NCBI RefSeq assembly: GCF_013820765.1
Contig: NZ_JABJVM010000001.1
Span: forward strand, 186,001 to 250,000
Reading direction: 5' to 3'
Source: Paenilisteria rustica
GTDB taxonomy: Bacteria > Bacillota > Bacilli > Lactobacillales > Listeriaceae
DNA length: 64,000 bases
This document shows, piece by piece, positions 10,108 to 18,435 of this stretch (within the stretch, counting starts at the first letter, position 1; the number at the start of each line of letters is the position of its first letter). Below the pieces are notes generated by a model. That model saw only the letters and a program-made list of their open reading frames with translations. It was not told the DNA's origin and did not search any database. Position numbers and translations under genes: made by a program.

Positions 10108-11198
10108 AATTTGTTATAAGCGGTGGCGGAACGGGCGGACATATTTATCCAGCCCTTGCGCTAATCCGAGCAATAAAAAAAAGAGACCCTGAAGCCGAAT
10201 TCCTCTATATTGGGACTGAAAAGGGGCTCGAATCAACCATCGTAAGGCGTGAAGGAATTCCTTTTGAAGCAATCGAAATCACAGGCTTTAAACGCGCGCT
10301 ATCCTTTGAGAACGTCAAAACAGTGACGCGCTTTTTCAAAGGTGTGACGCGTAGCAAAGCATTGATTCGCGCCTTCAAACCCGATGCGGTTATCGGTACA
10401 GGCGGTTATGTGTGTGGACCTGTCGTGTATGCGGCGGCGAAACTCAATATCCCAACACTCATTCATGAACAAAATAGTGTGGCTGGTCTGACGAATAAAT
10501 TTTTAAGTCGTTATGCTGACCGTGTCGCGATTTGCTTTGAAGAAGTGAGCGATTCTTTCGCTGCTGAAAAAGTTGTTTTCACAGGTAACCCGCGAGCATC
10601 AGAAGTTGTAGGTATCGAATCAGGGGATGTTTTAACGGAATATGGCTTAGAACAAGACAAGCCAACAGTCCTTGTTTTCGGAGGTAGCCGCGGTGCCCGA
10701 GGAATTAACGAAGCCGTTGAAGCCAATCTTGCCAAAATCGGTAAGCGCAGTTATCAGCTACTTTATGTTACCGGTGATGCCCATTTTGAGAAAATCAAAG
10801 AAAAGCTAGCAGGTATGGAGCTAAATAATAATATTAGCATTCAGCCGTTCATCTACGACATGCCAAAAGTACTTAACGTCAGTACCTTAGTCGTATCAAG
10901 AGCCGGGGCCACATCGCTCGCAGAACTGACAGCACTAGGCGTACCGAGTATCTTAATTCCAAGCCCATATGTGACAGCGAACCACCAAGCAAAAAATGCA
11001 GAATCATTGGCTAAAAAAGCCGCAGCATCCGTTATCGCAGAGTCCGATTTATCGCCCGTGCGCTTACTAGATGAAATCGATACAATCATGGGGAGCCCTG
11101 AAAAATTAGCAAAAATGCAATATGAAGCTAAGCAATTAGGTGTTCCTGATGCGGCAGACAAGCTTGTAGATGCAATCTACGACATAATCAACAAATAA
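10104..11198 (+). CDS. murG: UDP-GlcNAc transferase (lipid II synthase) MurG
   Basis: 364 residues. Glycosyltransferase family 28 fold: glycine-rich loop [15 protein letters not shown] at the N-terminus, [11 protein letters not shown] near residue 98, [11 protein letters not shown] near residue 123, and the donor-binding segment [16 protein letters not shown] near residue 262, followed by [14 protein letters not shown]. It attaches GlcNAc to lipid I at the cytoplasmic face of the membrane, making lipid II. It overlaps murD by four bases and is followed by divIB after a 22-base gap containing a GAGGAGG ribosome site. Confidence 0.97.
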   Translation: MKFVISGGGTGGHIYPALALIRAIKKRDPEAEFLYIGTEKGLESTIVRREGIPFEAIEITGFKRALSFENVKTVTRFFKGVTRSKALIRAFKPDAVIGTGGYVCGPVVYAAAKLNIPTLIHEQNSVAGLTNKFLSRYADRVAICFEEVSDSFAAEKVVFTGNPRASEVVGIESGDVLTEYGLEQDKPTVLVFGGSRGARGINEAVEANLAKIGKRSYQLLYVTGDAHFEKIKEKLAGMELNNNISIQPFIYDMPKVLNVSTLVVSRAGATSLAELTALGVPSILIPSPYVTANHQAKNAESLAKKAAASVIAESDLSPVRLLDEIDTIMGSPEKLAKMQYEAKQLGVPDAADKLVDAIYDIINK

Positions 11199-11220
11199 AA
11201 CAGATGAGGAGGACGACCAC

Positions 11221-12009
11221 ATGGCGAATAATAAAAAGATAGTTTCTATCGAAAGCAGAATTCCAGAACTAAAAAAATATCGCAAAAAGAAACTAATTCG
11301 TCATATGTCGATTCTAATTAGTATCTTCGTTCTTCTCATTTTAATTACGCTCTATTTTCTTTCACCACTAAGTAAAGTCCAGCGTATCTATGTCGATGGA
11401 AATCATCAAGTCGATGAGAAAACCATTTTGACAGAAGGTGATTTAAATCTAGAAGCATTCGTTTTTGGGATAAATAAGTCGCGAAGCATTGATGCACTAG
11501 AGAAAAATCCGTTGATTAAAGAAGCAACAATCGAGCTGCAAGGGCTAAACACACTACGCGTCCATATTACAGAAAATAAAACGATAGGCTATCAAGAAAA
11601 GAACGGTCAGTATTTCGATATTTTAGAAACAGGTAAGCTACTCACGACACAGCCAAAGCAATTCCCAATTGGAAATAACCCTATTTTTAGCGGTTTCAAA
11701 AATGGGCGAGTGTTAGAAGACATGGTATCACAGCTCAACCAACTACCAGAAGGCGTTCTGCTATCGATTTCAGAGATTCATTTTGCACCAACAAAAAGTG
11801 ACGATGAGCATATTAGTCTCTATATGAACGATGGAAACCAAGTCTCGGCAACAATCTCGACCTTCGCTGAAAAAATGGCACACTATCCATCTATCGTCGC
11901 GCAATTAAAAGAAGATCAAAAAGGTATCATCGATTTAGAAATTGGTTCTTATTTCCGCACTTATTTAAAAAATAAAGAAGAACAAGCCGCGCTAGATAAG
12001 AAAAATTGA
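11221..12009 (+). CDS. divIB: Cell division protein DivIB (FtsQ-type)
   Basis: 262 residues: a short basic cytoplasmic tail (KKYRKKKLIRH), one membrane helix (about 31-49), then an extracellular POTRA domain (LSPLSKVQRIYVDGNHQVDE) and the beta domain of the FtsQ/DivIB family. The C-terminus is charged (KNKEEQAALDKKN). It works with FtsL and DivIC at the division septum. The cytoplasmic tail is short compared with some cocci. A 347-base gap follows before ftsA, without the extra genes that Bacillus subtilis has there. Confidence 0.93.
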   Translation: MANNKKIVSIESRIPELKKYRKKKLIRHMSILISIFVLLILITLYFLSPLSKVQRIYVDGNHQVDEKTILTEGDLNLEAFVFGINKSRSIDALEKNPLIKEATIELQGLNTLRVHITENKTIGYQEKNGQYFDILETGKLLTTQPKQFPIGNNPIFSGFKNGRVLEDMVSQLNQLPEGVLLSISEIHFAPTKSDDEHISLYMNDGNQVSATISTFAEKMAHYPSIVAQLKEDQKGIIDLEIGSYFRTYLKNKEEQAALDKKN

Positions 12010-12356
12010 TAATTATACTACAAAGAAACTCAGGATGAAACGTATGATTTAACACATAATCGCTTGTTGGATAAGAATACACGTTCCTCTTTTTGCGTTG
12101 AATTTAAAGAAAAGCTAAAAAGTTGCTGAAAAATATCCTTTGTGCTTTTATTAGCATGCTTCTTGGTGTAGACTGTAGATATGTGTTGATTGAATAGTGT
12201 ACCTTTTATCTTCTACTATTATGTTTGCTGGAGAGGGGAATCTCGAAGGACAAACACCAACCATTAAACTAAACTTTCAAATAAAACTTACTACTAAATT
12301 TTTGCGTATAGGCAAATAAAATAAGACAGATTATGAAATAAAGGAGGTGCCGATAA
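12010..12356 (+). other. Gap between divIB and ftsA
   Basis: 347 bases, AT-rich. No supported gene. A 32-codon frame at 12221-12319 has no ribosome site. The region probably carries an ftsA promoter, but I found no clean -35/-10 pair. A strong ribosome site AAGGAGGTG precedes ftsA. Confidence 0.5.
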
Positions 12357-13631
12357 ATGGGAGAAAACGAAATTTATGTAAGCTTGGATATTGGAACATC
12401 ATCTGTGAAAGTGATTATAGCGGAGATGGCCAATGACAGACTCAATATTATCGGTGTGGGTAATGTGGCGTCCCAAGGAGTTAAAAAAGGCGTCATTGTT
12501 GATATTGATAAGACAGTAGAATCGATTAAAAAAGCCATTGAACAGGCAGAACGGATGGTGGGCGTGCATGTATCCCAAGTAATTGTTGGGATCGTCTCTA
12601 GCCAAGTTCGACTAGAAGCTTGCCGCGGGGTCGTTGCGATTAGTGGTGAGAATCGCGAAATTACGGACGATGATGTGTGGAATGTCATTGATTCCGCGCA
12701 GGTCATTTCACTAGCTCCTGATCGAGAAATTATCAATGTGATTCCCGATCAATATGTGGTCGATGGCTTTGAAGGCGTGAATCCAAGAGGAATGATTGGT
12801 GTGCGTCTAGAAATGGAAGGAACACTTATTACTGGTTCAAAAACGATCCTACATAATACGCTGCGTTGCGTAGAACGTGCTGGGTTAGAGATTACAGATA
12901 TTGTGCTTCAACCACTCGCAGAAGGCTCGGTTTCCTTAACAGAAGATGATAAAGAATTCGGTACGGCTCTGGTCAATATTGGTGCTGGTACGACTACAAT
13001 TAGTGTATTTGAACAAGGGAAATTAACGTACACAACCGTATTACCAGTCGGTGGTGAGCATGTGACGAAAGATTTGTCGCTTGGTCTAAATACATCGACA
13101 GCCAACGCCGAAAAAGTGAAATTAGAGCATGGTTATGCTTTTTACGACGATGCTTCGGCTGATATCGCATTTGGCATCGATGTTATCGGCAGTGATCAAC
13201 AGCAACATTTCACACAGCTAGAAGTAGCCGATATTATTGAAGCTCGCATGGAAGAAATTTATACGTTAACATTAGAAGAGCTGGCTCGCGTTGGCAAAGA
13301 GCATCTGCCTGGTGGTTACGTGTTAACCGGTGGCGCGATGGCGATTCCAGGAGCTATTGATCTCGCTGGTAAAATATTTCAAGCGCATGTAAGATTAGCA
13401 ATTCCAGATTATATTGGTGTTCGTGAGCCGAGTTTCACGACTGCTGTTGGTTTAATAAAATATGCCTATCAAATGGCTGAAAAAGAAGGCAGAAGCTTAA
13501 ATTCCGAACCATCCGAAACAACAGAAATTCATGAAGAACAGTATCCAAAACCAAAGCAAAAACCAAAGAAAACAGAAGAAGAGAAGGTTTCCACCAAGAT
13601 GAAGAATTTCTTCGGTGCATTTTTCGATTAG
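12357..13631 (+). CDS. ftsA: Cell division protein FtsA
   Basis: 424 residues with the actin-like ATPase motifs: phosphate-1 YVSLDIGTSSVKVII at the N-terminus, phosphate-2 TALVNIGAGTTTISVF near residue 200, and adenosine motif GGYVLTGGAMAIPG near residue 320. The C-terminus is a basic Lys/Pro linker ending in a short amphipathic helix (STKMKNFFGAFFD), which tethers FtsA to the membrane. FtsA recruits FtsZ to the membrane. Position directly before ftsZ is standard. Confidence 0.97.
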   Translation: MGENEIYVSLDIGTSSVKVIIAEMANDRLNIIGVGNVASQGVKKGVIVDIDKTVESIKKAIEQAERMVGVHVSQVIVGIVSSQVRLEACRGVVAISGENREITDDDVWNVIDSAQVISLAPDREIINVIPDQYVVDGFEGVNPRGMIGVRLEMEGTLITGSKTILHNTLRCVERAGLEITDIVLQPLAEGSVSLTEDDKEFGTALVNIGAGTTTISVFEQGKLTYTTVLPVGGEHVTKDLSLGLNTSTANAEKVKLEHGYAFYDDASADIAFGIDVIGSDQQQHFTQLEVADIIEARMEEIYTLTLEELARVGKEHLPGGYVLTGGAMAIPGAIDLAGKIFQAHVRLAIPDYIGVREPSFTTAVGLIKYAYQMAEKEGRSLNSEPSETTEIHEEQYPKPKQKPKKTEEEKVSTKMKNFFGAFFD

Positions 13632-13679
13632 AAGAAGCAAGTGTTTTCGTTAAAAAGGTAAAATTAGGAGGCAAATAGT

Positions 13680-14861
13680 ATGTTAGATTTTGACACGAGT
13701 GCAGAAAGCTTAGCAACAATTAAAGTAATCGGAATCGGTGGCGGCGGAAATAATGCTGTCAACCGAATGATTGAACATGGTGTCCAAGGTGTCGATTTTG
13801 TCGCAGCAAATACGGATGCACAAGCTTTGAATCTTTCTAAAGCTGAAGTTCACTTGCAAATAGGCACGAAATTAACGCGTGGACTAGGAGCGGGAGCTGT
13901 TCCTGAAATTGGGAAAAAAGCAGCAGAAGAAAGTCGCGAAATGATCGAAGAAGCGCTAAAAGGTGCAGACATGGTTTTCGTAACGGCTGGTATGGGCGGC
14001 GGAACTGGAACGGGCGCAGCGCCTGTTATCGCGACAATTGCAAAAGAAATGGGTGCCTTAACGGTAGGTGTTGTGACGAGACCATTTGGTTTTGAAGGTC
14101 CAAAACGTTCGAAACAAGCAGCGATTGGTACAGAAGCAATGAAGGAAGCAGTAGATACATTGATTGTGATCCCGAATGATCGTTTACTACAAATTGTTGA
14201 TAAAAATACACCGATGTTAGAAGCGTTCCGTGAAGCGGATAATGTTTTACGTCAAGGTGTACAGGGGATATCAGATTTAATTGCTGTTCCTGGTTTAATC
14301 AACTTGGATTTCGCTGATGTAAAAACAATTATGACGAATCGTGGTTCAGCATTGATGGGAATCGGCATTGGTACCGGTGAAAATCGTGCGGCAGATGCGG
14401 CGAAAAAAGCAATCTCATCTCCACTGCTTGAAACATCGATCGACGGTGCAAAAGGCGTGCTGATGAACATCACTGGTGGTTCTAATTTGAGCCTCTATGA
14501 AGTGCAAGAAGCAGCTGAAATCGTATCTTCTGCGTCAGATGAAGATGTGAATATGATTTTCGGTTCGGTTATCAATGATGATTTGCAAGAAGAATTGATT
14601 GTGACGGTTATCGCGACTGGTTTTGACGAAGCAGCTCAAGCAAAACAACAAGCGCAAACACAAAATCGTCCTAATCCAGCAATTCAAGTCAACCGTCCTG
14701 GTTATGCTGTGAAGGAAGAACCTAATGCGCCACAACAACAACAAACACAACCGCCGAAAGAAGAGCAACAACAAGCAACGCCTCACGTAGAAGAGCAGCG
14801 CCAAAATCTCGATGTAGAAGTGCCAGCATTCATTCGCAACAGAAATCGTCGAAATCAATAA
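13680..14861 (+). CDS. ftsZ: Cell division GTPase FtsZ
   Basis: 393 residues. Tubulin-type GTPase: [13 protein letters not shown] near residue 19, the G-box [13 protein letters not shown] near residue 105, and the T7 loop region [11 protein letters not shown] near residue 202. After the globular domain (to about residue 316) comes a Gln/Pro-rich linker and the C-terminal peptide [16 protein letters not shown], which binds FtsA, SepF and other partners. It polymerises into the Z ring. Ribosome site AGGAGG precedes the ATG. Confidence 0.98.
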   Translation: MLDFDTSAESLATIKVIGIGGGGNNAVNRMIEHGVQGVDFVAANTDAQALNLSKAEVHLQIGTKLTRGLGAGAVPEIGKKAAEESREMIEEALKGADMVFVTAGMGGGTGTGAAPVIATIAKEMGALTVGVVTRPFGFEGPKRSKQAAIGTEAMKEAVDTLIVIPNDRLLQIVDKNTPMLEAFREADNVLRQGVQGISDLIAVPGLINLDFADVKTIMTNRGSALMGIGIGTGENRAADAAKKAISSPLLETSIDGAKGVLMNITGGSNLSLYEVQEAAEIVSSASDEDVNMIFGSVINDDLQEELIVTVIATGFDEAAQAKQQAQTQNRPNPAIQVNRPGYAVKEEPNAPQQQQTQPPKEEQQQATPHVEEQRQNLDVEVPAFIRNRNRRNQ

Positions 14862-14887
14862 AAGTATGAAAAAATAGGTGATATGTG

Positions 14888-15565
14888 ATGAGCTATAACG
14901 AAAACTTACAAGTGATTGAAGATAAAATTTCTAACGCAGCGAAAAAAAATGGTCGCGATGCGGCAGACATTCATTTGGTTGCTGTAACGAAGACTGTCGA
15001 TGTTGCTGCGATGGAGAAACTGTACAATCTCGGCATTCGTCATTTTGGTGAAAATCGAGCGGAAGTTTTTGCGGAAAAAGTAGAAGCTTTTGCTGATAAA
15101 CCTGATATTGTTTGGCATTTTATCGGATCATTACAAACACGAAAAGTGAGAGCCATCCTACCATATACGCATTTTTTGCATTCATTAGATCGCAAGTCCT
15201 TAGCTGATGAAATTGAAAAACGTGCGACTCAGAAGGTATCTTGTTTCTTACAAGTAAATATCTCTGAGGAAGAATCAAAACACGGTTTTAGTGCGGAGGA
15301 AGCCATCGCGTTTGTGCAAGCACAGAGCTATGAACATGTTGAAATTGTTGGATTGATGACAATGGCTCCAAACACCGATGATGAGCAGACTTTACATCAC
15401 GTTTTTCAAGGATTAAAAGCAGTGCAACTAGAAATAGAGAAACTTGGAATCCTGAATGTTCCATGTCACGAATTATCGATGGGAATGACGAATGATTTTG
15501 AGATTGCAATCGAGGAAGGCGCAACGTTTATCAGAGTAGGAAGAGCTTTAGTAGAGGAAAACTAA
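14888..15565 (+). CDS. ylmE: PLP-binding protein YlmE (YggS family)
   Basis: 225 residues from the ATG at 14888. Fold type III PLP-barrel protein: VAVTKTVD carries the lysine that binds PLP, followed by [21 protein letters not shown], and C-terminal [25 protein letters not shown], the phosphate-binding end. This family (PLPBP) maintains PLP and amino-acid balance and has no proven catalytic reaction. It lies between ftsZ and sepF, the usual Firmicute position. A GTG three bases earlier could also serve as start. Confidence 0.93.
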   Translation: MSYNENLQVIEDKISNAAKKNGRDAADIHLVAVTKTVDVAAMEKLYNLGIRHFGENRAEVFAEKVEAFADKPDIVWHFIGSLQTRKVRAILPYTHFLHSLDRKSLADEIEKRATQKVSCFLQVNISEEESKHGFSAEEAIAFVQAQSYEHVEIVGLMTMAPNTDDEQTLHHVFQGLKAVQLEIEKLGILNVPCHELSMGMTNDFEIAIEEGATFIRVGRALVEEN

Positions 15566-15584
15566 ATGTGGAGGTGTAAATCAG

Positions 15585-16076
15585 ATGGGATTAAAAAATA
15601 AATTTAAATCTTACTTTTTCTTAGATGAGGAAGAGGGCGAAGATTATTATGAAGAAGAACCGGTTGCGACAAAACCTCAACCACTTCGCGAGGTTCCAAC
15701 TGAGAAAAAAATGAAAAAACCAACAGGAAAAAACTATTTTACGAATCAAAGCGAAGTAGCACCAGTCGATGAACATAAAGTAGTAAGCATGAATGGCGCT
15801 CAATTTTCGAGTCAAATGGTACTCGTGGAACCGCGTGTTTATGCAGAAGCGCAAGAGCTTTCTGACTACTTGAAGGAATACAAAACGGTGGTTGTGAATT
15901 TACAACGTATTAGCCACGACCAAGCAATCCGAATTGTGGACTTTTTGAGCGGGACTGTGTATGCTTTAGGTGGAGATATTCAACGTATTGGCAACAATAT
16001 TTTCCTCTGCACACCAGAAAACGTCGAGGTTGATGGCGCTATTTCTGAGATGTTAGAAGAACAAGATTTTATGTAA
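15585..16076 (+). CDS. sepF: Cell division protein SepF
   Basis: 163 residues. An N-terminal amphipathic membrane-targeting helix ([12 protein letters not shown]), an acidic linker ([12 protein letters not shown]), then the SepF core from about residue 72 with [22 protein letters not shown] and [20 protein letters not shown]. SepF forms rings, binds the FtsZ C-terminal peptide and serves as an FtsZ membrane anchor alongside FtsA. Good ribosome site GGAGGTG. Followed 14 bases later by ylmG. Confidence 0.96.
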   Translation: MGLKNKFKSYFFLDEEEGEDYYEEEPVATKPQPLREVPTEKKMKKPTGKNYFTNQSEVAPVDEHKVVSMNGAQFSSQMVLVEPRVYAEAQELSDYLKEYKTVVVNLQRISHDQAIRIVDFLSGTVYALGGDIQRIGNNIFLCTPENVEVDGAISEMLEEQDFM

Positions 16077-16090
16077 ATGAGGTGTAACAC

Positions 16091-16381
16091 ATTATATTAG
16101 CATATCAAATCGCACACTATGTCTTTCTAGTACTGGATTATTTCCCGTACGTACTGTTTGTTTATATTTTATTATCTTGGTTTCCAGGTGCTTACGAAAC
16201 GACATTTGGCCGCTTTTTAGCGAAAATTTGTGAACCTGTTTTAGCACCATTCCGGAAAATCATTCCGCCAATTGGTGGGGTCCTTGATTTATCACCAATC
16301 ATTGCCTTTTTTGCAATAAGAATGGCAACGTTTGGGCTACAGTACTTAGTGTATAATTATTTATTGCCACTATTTTTCTAA
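16091..16381 (+). CDS. ylmG: YggT-family membrane protein YlmG, apparent ATT start
   Basis: The frame encodes about 96 residues with two hydrophobic segments and the YggT signatures YILLSWFPGA, CEPVLAPFRKIIPP and DLSPIIAFFAI, so the identity is clear. There is no ATG, GTG or TTG that could start it: an in-frame TAA lies at 16085-16087 and the first ATG falls near residue 79. The ribosome site GAGGTG (16079-16084) sits six bases before an ATT at 16091, so ATT is the most likely start. A sequencing error that destroyed a normal start codon is the alternative. YlmG/YggT proteins act in division-site or membrane organisation; the exact role is unclear. Confidence 0.85.
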   Translation: MILAYQIAHYVFLVLDYFPYVLFVYILLSWFPGAYETTFGRFLAKICEPVLAPFRKIIPPIGGVLDLSPIIAFFAIRMATFGLQYLVYNYLLPLFF

Positions 16382-16389
16382 ATGTTGAT

Positions 16390-16440
16390 ACCGAAATGAA
16401 AGCTATCTGGAGATCAGGAGTGCTTTCATTCGGTATTTTT
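16390..16440 (+). terminator. Terminator after ylmG
   Basis: ACCGAAATGAAAGC (16390-16403) pairs with GCTTTCATTCGGT (16422-16434), one bulge, followed by ATTTTTT. It ends the ftsA-ylmG transcription unit, so ylmH has its own promoter. Confidence 0.85.
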
Positions 16441-16460
16441 TGGAATTGTGTGGGTGTTAA

Positions 16461-16483
16461 AAAACGGGGAAGCGTGCTATAAT
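16461..16483 (+). promoter_or_regulatory. Candidate promoter of ylmH
   Basis: TATAAT at 16478-16483; TGTTAA lies 17 bases upstream as a poor -35. It follows the ylmG terminator. Confidence 0.5.
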
Positions 16484-16561
16484 GGGAGTTATAAAAGTAC
16501 GACTATATTGCAAAATGACTTTTTGTGAGAGGCATTTTGTTGTTAAAGGGAGTAAGGGAAC

Positions 16562-17338
16562 ATGGAAGGGATTTATCAACATTTTAGAGCAGAAGAGCAT
16601 AGTTTTATTGATGTAGCGTTAGAGTGGATTGTGCAGGTCGAGGATCAGTACACGCCGCGTTTGACGGATTTTCTTGATCCACGTCAGCGTCTAATCTTGG
16701 AGTCGGTTGTTGGTGGCTATGATCATATCAAGGTGAAATTCTGGGGTGGGGTAGCGCATGCCGAACGTCGCCGCGCGCTTATTTATCCGGATTATTATGA
16801 GCCGACCGATGCAGATTTTCAGGTTACATTGTTTGATATTCGCTATCCGGTTAAATTCACGACATTATCGCACCAATCGATTCTCGGAACAGTGATGTCG
16901 CTTGGGATGAAGCGCGATATTTTCGGTGATATTTTAACGGAAAATGAATTGTGGCAGTTTTTTGTGATGAGTGAGATGAAAGAGTATGTTAGTTTGCAGC
17001 TTGATAAAATAGGGAAAGTGAATATCATGTTGGAAGAACTAGATCTAAATCAAGCGTTACCTGTTCGTACGGATTGGGACTATGTTGGGACAACAATTAC
17101 GAGTTTACGCCTGGATCTTGTTGTGGCAACAGCGCACAATATTTCACGTCAAAAAGCAAAACAACTCGTACAAGGGAAACTGGTGAAGGTGAATTGGAAA
17201 ATCGTTGAAAATCCTGATTTTGAATGTGAAGAATTGGATATTATTTCAGCGCGTGGCTTTGGTCGTGTGAAGCTTGGCGAAATCAATGGACACACGAAGA
17301 AAGACAAGATTCGGATCGAAATTGGCTATTTACGCTAA
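16562..17338 (+). CDS. ylmH: S4-domain RNA-binding protein YlmH
   Basis: 258 residues. The N-terminal two-thirds is the YlmH-specific domain (DFLDPRQRLILESV, GGVAHAERRRALIYPDY), and the S4 RNA-binding domain begins about residue 182 (RLDLVVATAHNISRQKAKQLVQGKLVKVNW) and ends with the usual SARGFGRVKLGE. In Bacillus and relatives YlmH binds stalled large ribosomal subunits and takes part in quality control. Position between ylmG and divIVA is conserved. Start ATG at 16562 follows a GGGAG site. Confidence 0.93.
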   Translation: MEGIYQHFRAEEHSFIDVALEWIVQVEDQYTPRLTDFLDPRQRLILESVVGGYDHIKVKFWGGVAHAERRRALIYPDYYEPTDADFQVTLFDIRYPVKFTTLSHQSILGTVMSLGMKRDIFGDILTENELWQFFVMSEMKEYVSLQLDKIGKVNIMLEELDLNQALPVRTDWDYVGTTITSLRLDLVVATAHNISRQKAKQLVQGKLVKVNWKIVENPDFECEELDIISARGFGRVKLGEINGHTKKDKIRIEIGYLR

Positions 17339-17425
17339 TATTTTCGTTTTTTGAGAAGATAATACTTGCGAGATAGTCAGAATTTTATTATAGTAAGAGA
17401 CAGGTATATATGGAATGAAGTTTTA

Positions 17426-17434
17426 TGTTATAAT
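17426..17434 (+). promoter_or_regulatory. Extended -10 promoter of divIVA
   Basis: TGTTATAAT is an extended -10 element; no good -35 is present, as is usual for this class. Confidence 0.55.
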
Positions 17435-17486
17435 AGAAGGGCTAGCCTAGATTTAGTTAGGTTTTGACCATATGGAGGTGTTGAAC

Positions 17487-18029
17487 ATGCCATTATCACC
17501 GCTGGATATACATAATAAAGAGTTTAGCCGTGGTTTTAGAGGTTACGAAGAGGACGAGGTAAATGAATTCCTTGACCAAATTATTAAGGATTATGAACAA
17601 CTGATTAAAGAAAAGAAACGCTTAGAGGAGACGCTATCTTCAAGAGATGACCGTTTAGGACATTTTACAAATATTGAAGAAACGCTAAATAAATCCTTGA
17701 TAGTGGCGCAAGAAGCTGCGAACCAAGTCATTGATAACGCGGATAAAGAAGCGAAATTAATCGTGCGTGAAGCGGAGAAAGATGCGGATCGTATTTTGAG
17801 TGATTCGCTATCAAAAGCCCGCAAAATTGCGATTGAAATTGAAGATTTGAAACGTCAATCAAAAGTGTTCCGCGAACGTCTGCGCTTACTAGTAGAAACA
17901 CAAATGGATCTGATTAAGAGTGATGATTGGAAGCAATTGATGGAATATGAAGTCGATGCAACCGAATTGAAATCAGCAGAACCAGAGAAATTAGAAGTAG
18001 TAGAAGAAAACGATATTGAGAAGCAATAA
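17487..18029 (+). CDS. divIVA: Cell-pole protein DivIVA
   Basis: 180 residues from the ATG at 17487 (MPLSPLDIHNKEFSRGFRGY), preceded by GGAGGTG; the in-frame ATG at 17472 overlaps that ribosome site. The N-terminal lipid-binding domain with the crossed-loop FSRGFRGYEEDEVNEFLDQI is followed by two long coiled-coil segments (about 30-60 and 75-160). DivIVA recognises curved membrane at poles and septa and places partner proteins there; in Listeria it is also tied to SecA2-dependent autolysin secretion. It is the last gene of the division cluster. Confidence 0.97.
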   Translation: MPLSPLDIHNKEFSRGFRGYEEDEVNEFLDQIIKDYEQLIKEKKRLEETLSSRDDRLGHFTNIEETLNKSLIVAQEAANQVIDNADKEAKLIVREAEKDADRILSDSLSKARKIAIEIEDLKRQSKVFRERLRLLVETQMDLIKSDDWKQLMEYEVDATELKSAEPEKLEVVEENDIEKQ

Positions 18030-18067
18030 TAGAGACAAGTACACTTTCTAAGATATTCTATTTTTAA

Positions 18068-18283
18068 AGCGAGCTGGGGATGGTGAGAGCCTTGCAAGTA
18101 GGATAGAAAGTGGAAATCACTCTGGAGCTCTTTTTTTGAACGGCATGCGTGCCAATTAGAAAGAGGCGTACGTCGGCGTTAACGATGTAACGAAGTGGGC
18201 AAAGATGTATGATCGATGTCAACAAGGGTGGTACCGCGACTATTAGACTCGTCCCTTTTTTGAGGGAGGGGTCTTTTTGTGTT
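18068..18283 (+). promoter_or_regulatory. T-box leader (isoleucine specifier) of ileS
   Basis: Stem I is closed by GAGCT (18071-18075) and AGCTC (18126-18130). An ATC codon (18116-18118) sits in the expected specifier place on the 3' side and matches isoleucine. The conserved T-box AAGGGTGGTACCGCG is at 18224-18238, followed by a terminator hairpin (about 18246-18273) and TTTTT. Uncharged tRNA-Ile should bind and switch on ileS. Confidence 0.95.
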
Positions 18284-18303
18284 GAAAAGGTGAAAGAGCT
18301 CGT

Positions 18304-18353
18304 TATGTTGATGAACTCGCAAAGCGTCTTGTGCTTTTTAGAACCGCAACATA
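18304..18353 (+). other. Stem between T-box terminator and ileS
   Basis: TATGTTG (18304-18310) can pair with CAACATA (18347-18353), downstream of the T-box terminator and about 80 bases before the ileS start. Function unknown; possibly chance. Confidence 0.3.
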
Positions 18354-18435
18354 GCTAGATCTGAAAACGAGATACGAAAGCTTTGCCAAATACAAGAGAA
18401 CAAAAAATAATCATAATATAAAGGAGAATGAACTG

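Noticed and set aside
12221-12319. 32-codon open frame between divIB and ftsA
   Set aside because: No ribosome site, no recognisable sequence, and it lies in an AT-rich probable promoter region.
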